From Fontibacillus panacisegetis (lineage in GTDB: Bacteria > Bacillota > Bacilli > Paenibacillales > Paenibacillaceae), in the NCBI RefSeq assembly GCF_900102215.1, contig NZ_FNBG01000005.1, positions 1 to 64,000 of the forward strand: a stretch of DNA of 64,000 nt, given 5' to 3'. Positions 57,249 to 64,000 of the stretch are shown here, in pieces. The notes beneath the pieces are model-generated. The model ran no database searches. It saw nothing but the letters and a program-made list of their open reading frames with translations, and was not told the DNA's origin. The position numbers were made by a program, and so were the translations under genes. Every line of letters starts with the position of its first letter. Position 1 is the first letter of the stretch.

Positions 57249-57478
57249 AATCTTTAGAAGCTCACAATCATTCTTCGTGATCGGTTACGTTTTCAGAAAT
57301 TTTTATATTGATTTTATATCCATAGTTATAATTTTTGATCCATCATCGATTTCTTTGAAACCGTATATACCAACACAAATAGAATATTCGATTCTTTAAT
57401 CATCTCAATCATACAAATTATCTCATAATAGTATTCCGCACAGTAATAATACGCATTTAAAAAAAAGGAAGTGAGTAT

Positions 57479-58901
57479 ATGGTAGCCTCTCCTAATAATA
57501 ATCCTCCTACAGTATTTATATCCTACAGTTGGACAAGTCCTGAACATGAGCAATGGCTGTATGACTTAGCTGAAAGGTTGATGGCAAGTGATGGGGTTAA
57601 TGTTAAATTGGATAAATGGGGATTTAAAAGAAGGATATGATAAGTATGCACTCATGGAAAACATGGTTACTTCTTCAGATATAGATAAAGTTTTGATCAT
57701 TTGCGATAAGGGATATAAAGAAAAGGCAAACGAGAATAAGGGAGGAGTAGGTACAGAAAAACTATTAATCACCCCAGAAGTTTTTGATAATGTAGAACAG
57801 TCGAAGTTTATTCCGATAGTAGCTGAAAGAGATGAAAATGGTAAGGAGCATATGCCTACATTTATTAAGTCAAGGATCTATATTGATTTGTCAGATGTTA
57901 ATACTTTTGAAGAAAATTACGAGAAACTTGTAAGGACTCTGTATAATGCCCCACTTTATAGGAAGCCACCTTTAGGCAAGAGACCAGTTTTCCTCAACGA
58001 AGAAACAATAAATCAATATAAAACCACAAATATTATAAGGCAAATTAAAAGTGCTATAGATTCTAATCCACGCAGAATCAAAAGTTTAGCAAGAGCTTTT
58101 ACAGAACTTTATTTGGAAGAGTTGGATCAACTAAAACTAGAACACAAAGACTTTGATCCGAATGAAATTGATGAAAAAATTGTAGAAAAAATTAATGCGT
58201 CCATACCATTAAGAGACAACTTTATTGAAGTTGCTAAATTATTGAGTGAAAACGATATAATTGAATCAGATTGGATAATTGATCTTTTTGAAAAATTATA
58301 TGTGTTTACGGAATTTAATACCGATGGGACTTATTATGAGATTCAGTTTGATCATTATAAATTCTTAATACATGAAATGTTCTTATATACATGTGCAATT
58401 ATGCTGAAATATGAACAGTACCAGCCGTTGTCTGAAATATTAACATCTAGGTATTATTTGGAAACTAAGCGTGGGAACAGGGAAGTTGATTTTGTGGTAT
58501 TTAGATTTTATTTACGTTCTTTAGATAGTAGAAATGAAAGGTTAGGTTTAAGGAAAATTAGTTTGCAAGCCCAGATGCTTTTAGAACGGACTATTAATGA
58601 ATGTGATATATTACTTCATTATTTCTCAAGTATTTTATTGAAAGATAGATATAGTTGGTTTCCTATAACTTATATATATCGGGAAAATGACTCTAATCCT
58701 ATTAAATTTTTGGCTAAACTTAAATCAAAACGTAAGGCAACCCAAGTGCTGAAATTATTTAATGTTGCCAGTATAGAAGAATTGCAAGCATTGTTAGGTA
58801 GTTATTCGCAAGAAAATGGTTATGGATACAGGGGGGCGTTTTACAATGTACCTATCCTACAAACACATATAAAACCTGAAGAAATAGGAATTAATCCGTA
58901 A
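57479..58901 (+). pseudogene. SEFIR-domain protein, broken by one extra G
   Basis: ATG 57479 (SD AAGGAAGTGAG) reads PPTVFISYSWTSPEHEQWLY, DLAERL and VKLDKWG, then stops after 53 codons. Removing one G from GGGG at 57616-57619 gives LDKWDLKEGYDKYALMENMV and a frame open to 58901, for a protein of about 474 aa. The SEFIR (TIR-like) domain spans about 10-165; the C-terminal 300 residues are of unknown type. Bacterial SEFIR proteins are seen in defence contexts as likely NADase or signalling effectors. Either a recent knock-out or a sequence error. Confidence 0.8.
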
Positions 58902-58947
58902 TAAAGATATATAGTTTAACAGTTTAGTTCATATATATTAATTACTA

Positions 58948-58981
58948 GAGCCTCTCAATTTATGCATTGAGGGGCTTTTTA
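58948..58981 (+). terminator. Terminator after the SEFIR gene
   Basis: AGCCTCTCAAT pairs with ATTGAGGGGCT, then TTTT. Confidence 0.85.
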
Positions 58982-59066
58982 TGTTGAAGATTTTAGATGA
59001 ATAATAATTGAATTTATAGGAAATAATAAAAATTGTTAAGTATTAATGAATGGGGGATAGTACGAT

Positions 59067-59237
59067 ATGAAAACGAATAAAGAAGATAGAGTGGTGCGAG
59101 AAGAACGCATAGAATATATTAATGATGATCATATTATCACACACAGAACTGATGGCAGAACATTAATAATAAAAGGTACACCTTCGGTAGAAACTGTAAA
59201 AATTTATAGAAATATTATTGCTTGCAAAAAAAGCTAG
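59067..59237 (+). CDS. Small protein, 56 aa (copy A)
   Basis: EERIEYINDDHIITHRTDGR, TLIIKGTPSVETVKIYRNII. The reverse-strand gene at 59302 has the same core (EEYIEYLSDDQTIIHRKDGG, ILIINGSPSV), so the two are facing copies of one family. GGGGGATAGTACG precedes the ATG. Unknown role. Confidence 0.55.
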   Translation: MKTNKEDRVVREERIEYINDDHIITHRTDGRTLIIKGTPSVETVKIYRNIIACKKS

Positions 59238-59301
59238 AACAAAAAAACTCATTAAAATAATAGAAAAAACACCAAATTATAATAAGTAAAATGGCTTGAA
59301 T

Positions 59302-59571
59302 TCATGTGCTATTATTTTGATAAAGATATAGTCTTTGTTTTTCTAGTAATAATATTTTCACAAATGTTTTACAATTATCTACTGAAGGCGATCCATTTAT
59401 AATTAATATTCCACCATCTTTTCTATGTATAATAGTTTGATCATCGCTTAGATACTCTATGTATTCTTCTTTCATTTTTAATTCTTCTATATATTTTTGA
59501 ATTTGATTTTTCTTATTTTTCATATAATTTAATCGCTCCCTTAATTGCTTTAAGGTCATCTCGTCTAGCAT
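59302..59571 (-). CDS. Small protein, 89 aa (copy B)
   Basis: An N-terminal coiled coil (LKQLRERLNYMKNKKNQIQK) joined to the core shared with 59067. SD weak. The longer form suggests that copy A lost its coil. Probably of phage origin. Confidence 0.5.
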   Translation of the reverse strand: MLDEMTLKQLRERLNYMKNKKNQIQKYIEELKMKEEYIEYLSDDQTIIHRKDGGILIINGSPSVDNCKTFVKILLLEKQRLYLYQNNST

Positions 59572-59816
59572 TTTAGATTGACTAATAGAGGGGATTGTGT
59601 GAGGTTGCTGGATGATACAAGAGATTGAAGGAGAAGGATGAGATCGTTAAGTTTAATCAATCTTCTTGTTGTTCTTTCGTCTGAATTAATCATATCAGCA
59701 ACATCTCTCATAGATTTCTGAGCGACCAATGGGCGAGCAGAAACATTGTTATTATAATTCTTATTCCCCGATATTCCTTCAAAAAAATCCATTCCTAATA
59801 CTATCAATGTATTCAT
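59565..59816 (-). pseudogene. ParB-like protein relic (HTH part)
   Basis: The readable stretch KSMRDVADMINSDERTTRRL then IKLNDLILLLQSLVS is the helix-turn-helix following the nuclease-like domain of ParB/Spo0J-type phage prote­ins. The N-terminal partition domain is absent and the tail is cut, so this is a fragment. Confidence 0.5.
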
Positions 59817-59847
59817 TAGAGAGCGCCTTAATCAGCCTATCTTCTGC

Positions 59848-60507
59848 ATGAAAATCGGCTATACGACACATGTGGAATTACCTGAGAATATTAAAAAAAT
59901 ATTTAAAGTGATGTTATTTCCGATAGGCAACTTTCTAGCTGGAACTGTGAATATTTCTAATAATGGATTTGATATATTCACTTCCTTAAACGAAGGAAGC
60001 GATCTATCAATAGTCGGTGAAAATGGAAACATTATGTTTATGGTTAATTACAAGGGTGAGGATTATGAAATACCTTGGTTACACATGCTTCAATATGCTT
60101 TTGATCAATTAAGATCTGAAGAGTATTTAACCAGTATATTATTGAGTGAAGTAGCATTAGAAACTTATGTCGACTCAACGTTGACAAACGGATATTTAGA
60201 GAAGGGTTTAGATAAAGACAGTATCTCAAGGCTGCTAACATCTGCAGAAATTCCTACAAAAGTAAATCCGTTGATGAATAACTTATTTGAAGTAAAATTA
60301 GCAGCGGCATCATCCTGGCCAGTATGGGAGAGGAAAGTACTTAAATGGAGAAATGAGATTGTACACGGAACTAAAGTTACTGCAACTAAAGAAGAAGCAG
60401 TTGAAGCTTATGAAGTAGTAGTTGATTCCATCTTCCATTTCATTGAAGGTTTTGATAAATTTTTAAAGAAGAATGGTTCTTCACATGGAATGTTTTACAG
60501 GACATAA
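59848..60507 (+). CDS. HEPN-like protein, 219 aa
   Basis: A beta-rich start (VELPENIKKIFKVMLFPIGN) then a helical C-terminal domain with KWRNEIVHGTKVTATKEEAV: R-X4-H (RNEIVH), the catalytic pattern of HEPN RNases, close to ApeA-like C-termini. The start has no clear SD, so the N-terminus may be truncated. A defence or abortive-infection role is possible. Confidence 0.55.
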   Translation: MKIGYTTHVELPENIKKIFKVMLFPIGNFLAGTVNISNNGFDIFTSLNEGSDLSIVGENGNIMFMVNYKGEDYEIPWLHMLQYAFDQLRSEEYLTSILLSEVALETYVDSTLTNGYLEKGLDKDSISRLLTSAEIPTKVNPLMNNLFEVKLAAASSWPVWERKVLKWRNEIVHGTKVTATKEEAVEAYEVVVDSIFHFIEGFDKFLKKNGSSHGMFYRT

Positions 60508-60734
60508 ATTAAAGCTCTTTCGAGGGCTCTTTTTATTTCATTTTCGGACCATAATGCGACATAACGCCATAAGGCGTTTTTATTTTTCCCTCGGAGCTGA
60601 TCTAGAGATGTAAATTCCATTAAAGACTATTATTTTACAACATTTAGGATAATAGTCACATCAATTGGTAGATTTTTGAGGGTATAATAAAGTAGAATCG
60701 GCCGATTCAATTATACTTAGAAGGGTGGAAGGGC

Positions 60735-61193
60735 ATGAAACTTAAAAAGGTTTTAACGGTACTTTTTACAACTATGATGTTACTTACAATGTCGTCATCT
60801 GTATTTGCCGCTGATGTATCACCTAAAATTTCTGGAATAGGAGATACAAAGGAAACAGCAATAACTCTTATTCCCCATTCACAATATAATTTATTTTTAT
60901 CGAACAGTACTGATCAAGATTGGTATTCATGGACAAATAATACTGGCGGAGACGTATCTTCTGCAGGCTATTTAAACCAAGGGAACGTCAATCATCGGGT
61001 TGGTTTTATGATTAAATATGCTAATGGTTATGAATCTGATATGCTCTATGCGATGAACAAACCAAATCATTCTGTAACTTGGCTAGGTTTTATTATTCCA
61101 AATGGTGCTACTGTTTATCTTGTCGTTGAACAAGTAGGAGAGTTTAAAAACGAAGGATATCACCTGTTATTTTTCGGTTTTCCAATGGATTAA
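60735..61193 (+). CDS. Secreted protein, 152 aa
   Basis: Signal peptide KKVLTVLFTTMMLLTMSSSV with cleavage after VFA. The mature part (DWYSWTNNTGGDVSSAGYLN, LGFIIPNGATVYLVVEQVGE) looks like the pre-peptidase C-terminal-type beta domain found in secreted proteins. AGAAGGGTGGAAGGGC precedes the ATG. Function unknown. Confidence 0.7.
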   Translation: MKLKKVLTVLFTTMMLLTMSSSVFAADVSPKISGIGDTKETAITLIPHSQYNLFLSNSTDQDWYSWTNNTGGDVSSAGYLNQGNVNHRVGFMIKYANGYESDMLYAMNKPNHSVTWLGFIIPNGATVYLVVEQVGEFKNEGYHLLFFGFPMD

Positions 61194-61203
61194 ATAAATA
61201 AAG

Positions 61204-61231
61204 CAAAAAGCACCCGAGGGTGCTTTTTCTT
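61204..61231 (+). terminator. Terminator
   Basis: AAAAAGCACCC pairs with GGGTGCTTTTT. It directly precedes repeat copy 2. Confidence 0.85.
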
Positions 61232-61261
61232 ATGCCCTCAGAGCCGATCTGGGGGTTATTT
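61232..61261 (+). repeat. 30-bp phage-associated repeat, copy 2
   Basis: Matches 921-950 except one base (synonymous if translated as MPSEPIWGLF). Fully paired 8-bp hairpin CCCTCAGA / TCTGGGGG. Confidence 0.6.
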
Positions 61262-61311
61262 ATATTTAAAAAGGAAAGTTGTTGAAAAATGATTAGAATT
61301 TTTAAGTCTAA

Positions 61312-61560
61312 GAACGTGTTGAAGCAGTTGCCTTCTCTGATTCTAATAAGGATATCATTCAAGCAATCATTAAATTTACTGGACTATCTGTAACTGTAGA
61401 ATATGCAACTGATGGTACAGTTAGAGCAGGGATAATAAAAAATGCGACAGATGTTTATATAGTAAATCTAGGTCAGTTTATTTACAAGGACAGCGAAGGT
61501 AATATTGGTGTTTGTGATTTAGATTATCTCAGGAATAATTTTGAGGAAATAATTGAATAG
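61312..61560 (+). pseudogene. Prophage gene remnant, 82 codons without a start
   Basis: An open frame (ERVEAVAFSDSNKDIIQAII ... VYIVNLGQFIYKDSEGNIGV) to the stop at 61558-61560. No start codon with an SD; the upstream part is missing or shifted. Not recognised. Confidence 0.45.
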
Positions 61561-61600
61561 AGACCAAAGATCCGCACTGTAAAAGAAGCGGCGGTTTTTT

Positions 61601-61630
61601 ATGCTCTTAGAGCTAATCCAAGGGCTATTT
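61601..61630 (+). repeat. 30-bp repeat, diverged copy 3
   Basis: ATGCTCTTAGAGCTAATCCA then AGGGCTATTT: 21 of 30 positions as in copy 1, and like it followed by GA(A/G)TTG. It lies 62 bp before a holin gene, after a T-rich terminator-like run. Confidence 0.45.
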
Positions 61631-61691
61631 GAGTTGAGCAGTTAAATGAAATCTTAAAAACTTCTCAAAATATCACGGAGGTAAGCATGTT

Positions 61692-61919
61692 GTGAATATT
61701 AACGAAATATATCTTAAAATATCAAATTTCAAACTATTAGCAAATAAAGATTACTCATCTTTCTACGCGCTATCGGGAGTACTTGGGGGAATATTAACTT
61801 ATGCGTTTGGAGGATGGTCGGGTTTGTTGGAACTGCTAATTATAGTCTTTGCAGTAGATTATATTACTGGGTGTCTTGCTGCTTTAAAAACAGGAAAAGG
61901 ACTAATATGGTATACTTAG
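61692..61919 (+). pseudogene. Phage holin, truncated (Bacteriophage_holin_4/TcdE-like)
   Basis: 75 aa: FYALSGVLGGILTYAFGGWS, LLIIVFAVDYITGCLAALKT, GKGL then a stop. Family members are about 140 aa and continue with SSKVG and two more helices, so about half is missing. GTG 61692 follows CGGAGGTAAG. Confidence 0.75.
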
Positions 61920-61970
61920 GTGGAGAAATGATGACTCCACCTTTTTTGTTTTAAAAAGGGAGGATTATCA

Positions 61971-62537
61971 ATGCCAGTATATAGAGACGAAACAAAGAAG
62001 AAAAATCAGTTTTGGTACGAATTTGAAGCAGGGAAAAAGCTAGATGGTTCCAGAAGAAAGATCAGGAAAAAAGGGTTTCTAACAGAAAAGGAAGCAACTG
62101 TAGCTATGACTAAAGCAATGAATGATTTCTTCGAGGGGACTTATGTTGAACCTTCTAAGATTAAATTTATTGATTATCTGAATGACACATGGCTTCCTGC
62201 AAAAAAATCATTAAGTCAGCAAACAAGGGAAATGTATAACAGTTACATTAATCGTCATGTGAAAACTTCTTCATGTGGAAACATCGAACTAGGTAAACTC
62301 AATCCAACGCACATGCAAAAACTAATTGTTGAACTAAGAGAAAAAGGACTCGCAGAAAATACTGTAAAGAAAATTTATAGTATCGTCAATACTGCCTTGA
62401 ACAATGCTACGTACCAACTGAGACTTATCAAAGAGAATCCAGCATTATATGTGATTGATAAACCTCAAAATGTAAAAACTGAAATTTTAGTTTGGGATGC
62501 TGAGGAATCAAGAAAGTTTGTGAAGGAATCTGAATGA
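61971..62537 (+). pseudogene. Tyrosine integrase, N-terminal half only
   Basis: 188 aa with the arm-binding domain (QFWYEFEAGKKLDGSRRKIR) and core-binding domain (YLNDTWLPAKKSLSQQTREM) but no catalytic Arg, His or Tyr. It marks an old prophage end. The gap 62538-62920 shows no gene. Confidence 0.85.
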
Positions 62538-62920
62538 TACATTGATATAATCCATTCAGGTCTTGTCTTCTCATCACTTATTGGACGTGACAAATAAATT
62601 TACCTTGTTTTAAATGGTCATGATATGGTCTTTTATCAAAGTTAATGGCAGTTTCCTGCTGCATACTAGGAAGCAAAAGTATTCTTAATTCGACAAATTA
62701 CGATATATTTTCGATGGTATATCTGATAAAATAGCACTAATTTATAAGAATAGATAAATACATAGGGATAATAGAAAAAAGTGCGATTCTTTTTAAAAAT
62801 TTTCATAATTTTCAGAGTATTCACCAAAATGCCGAGCATGTCATTAGGCAATGAAAAACTTGATAAACAACCGCTAAACAAGGTGCGAACGCACTTGCTT
62901 ACGATTGGAGAGTTACAGAA

Positions 62921-63265
62921 TTGAAAAAGTGGATTTATGTAGTGCTTGCTGTTGCACTGGCTTTACGTGTTTATTACATCGTCACCACTACATTCCCACC
63001 GCTGGTTGGAGATGCGTTTGGTTACGACAAGATGGCTAAGCAGTTTCTTGAAACCGGTGTGCTCGGATACCTGGAATCAACAGCAAATTCTTTTGTTATG
63101 CCGGGTTTTCCTGTACTGCTATCCATGGTATACCTTGTATTTGGTACGAACTTGATCTGGTTTCAGCTTTTGCAAGTTATTTTCAGTGTCAGCACGATAG
63201 CTGTCATAAGGAGTTACCTTTACCGTTCATCAAGTGGATGTGAAGAAATACAAGTAGAGGTTTAG
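62921..63265 (+). pseudogene. GT39-type mannosyltransferase/ArnT-like protein, truncated
   Basis: TTG 62921 with GGAGAG: KKWIYVVLAVALALRVYYIV, GDAFGYDKMAKQFLETGVLG, ANSFVMPGFPVLLSMVY. This is the first membrane helix and catalytic first loop of dolichyl-phosphate-sugar-type transferases (full size over 400 aa). It ends after 114 aa in unrelated residues (SSSGCEEIQVEV), so the rest is lost. Confidence 0.75.
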
Positions 63266-63339
63266 GAGTGTTTTCACAAAATTCCTACCAATCAGCATGT
63301 AAAAAATACAGAAATTTCTGTCAACTAGTAGAGGTGTAT

Positions 63340-64000
63340 ATGAAGAGAATCTTGTTATCTATCCTATTGAGTCTATTTTTTGTCATCGTTTTTCCTATTG
63401 AAAGCAATGCAGCGGCCGATAACTCCAAAATCATTCTGGATGGCCAAGAGTTGATCCTTCCTGATAAAGTACAAGTAGCTAATGTCAACAAGAGTGTTAT
63501 GATTCCTATACGAGTTGTGGCAGAGAGCTTAAAGTTTAAGGTGGATTGGGATCAAAAATCCCGAAATGTCAAGATTCAACAGAATGCAAGAACGTTATCG
63601 TTAACAGTCGATCAAAAAGAAGCGTTAGTGGATAATAATATCGTTGAACTCAACAATACTCCTCTGATCATGAATAATACTGTAGTAGTTCCTATTCGTT
63701 TTGTGAGTGAACAAATGGGGCTTGAAGTAAGCTGGGACAATACGGATAAAATTGTGTATCTGACTAGAAAAAATAGTGAAGCTTCATCTGAAAATTCATC
63801 GACGGGTACTGTGCAAGATACTACGAGCTCTGTGAAACGTGTAAATGAAATCAATTTTTCGAGCAATCAATTGGTTATAGCTATGGATAGTTCAGTTACC
63901 CCGGTGATTTCTACATTAAATAATCCTGATCGTGTTGTAATCGATCTGCCTAATACTACTTTTGGTAATATGGCTCAATCAATAGATTCCAGTTCAAATG
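63340..64000 (+). CDS. Copper-amine-oxidase-N plus AMIN domain protein (cut by window edge)
   Basis: ATG 63340 after GAGGTGTAT. Signal peptide (LLSILLSLFFVIVFPIESNA), then a Cu_amine_oxidN1 stalk domain (KIILDGQELILPDKVQVANV ... MIPIRVVAESLKFKVDWDQK, VPIRFVSEQMGLEVSWDNTD), a Ser/Thr linker and the start of an AMIN domain (INFSSNQLVIAMDSSVTPVI). In this group the next domain is often an N-acetylmuramoyl-L-alanine amidase, which would lie beyond the window. Confidence 0.85.
   Translation, partial: MKRILLSILLSLFFVIVFPIESNAAADNSKIILDGQELILPDKVQVANVNKSVMIPIRVVAESLKFKVDWDQKSRNVKIQQNARTLSLTVDQKEALVDNNIVELNNTPLIMNNTVVVPIRFVSEQMGLEVSWDNTDKIVYLTRKNSEASSENSSTGTVQDTTSSVKRVNEINFSSNQLVIAMDSSVTPVISTLNNPDRVVIDLPNTTFGNMAQSIDSSSN

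Noticed and set aside
1-64000. CRISPR array
   Set aside because: No regularly spaced repeat with unique spacers was seen; the repeats found are tandem, att, iteron or operator type.

Overview
The window looks like a chromosomal stretch from a spore-forming, bacillithiol-making Firmicute of the Paenibacillus type. It carries a CotD-like spore coat protein, a probable gamma-type SASP, BshB2, YuzB, a Big_2 surface protein, a copper-amine-oxidase-N/AMIN protein, strong Shine-Dalgarno (SD) sequences and frequent TTG/GTG starts. The species call is inference. No rRNA and no CRISPR array were seen. Two tRNA genes are present, and each is the insertion site of an integrated element.

Layout. 1-2.1 kb: end of an IS256-family element, an IS200-like tnpA relic and a decayed prophage lysis module (frameshifted XhlA-like gene, M15 endolysin, holin). 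2.3-6.3 kb: small chromosomal genes, including SASP, a gene behind a LexA-like box, a frameshifted LysE exporter, a probable type I toxin/antisense-RNA pair at about 4.55-4.8 kb, cotD, an ASCH protein and tRNA-Leu(TAA). 6.3-21.3 kb: island 1, bounded by a 56-bp repeat of the tRNA-Leu 3' end. It has integrase, excisionase, a rolling-circle-like Rep, small membrane proteins, an XRE regulator, RadC, an ABC-three-component (ABC-3C) cluster preceded by a membrane protein sharing a motif with it, a large PD-(D/E)XK-like protein, and an SMC-like ATPase plus membrane partner. 21.6-34.5 kb: ordinary chromosome, with a CBM21 protein, Big_2 protein, MBL lipoprotein plus DUF3006, DinB, ManA/ROK kinase with a divergent LacI regulator, and a redox block (sodA, yuzB, SufR-like regulator, trhO, bshB2) whose two divergent promoter regions share a 41-bp conserved block.

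34.6-56.0 kb: island 2, in tRNA-Val(GAC), bounded by a 45-bp repeat of the tRNA 3' end. It has integrase, DinD, repressor/Cro switch with operator repeats, antirepressor, replication initiator with iterons and ArpU-like late regulator, but no capsid, tail or large terminase genes. This is the plan of a phage satellite or a stripped prophage. Its right part holds a cargo segment (416-aa unknown protein, TM protein, SIR2 protein) flanked by an exact 28-bp direct repeat, each copy followed by a long inverted repeat. 56.1-60.5 kb: accessory genes, including a SEFIR gene broken by one extra G and a HEPN-like protein. 60.7-62.6 kb: another prophage relic (truncated holin, truncated integrase). 62.9 kb to the end: a truncated glycosyltransferase and the start of an AMIN protein.

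Several genes are broken by single-base changes, some at short homopolymers (LysE, J-domain gene, SEFIR, DUF3102-like). Some of these may be sequence errors rather than real decay.
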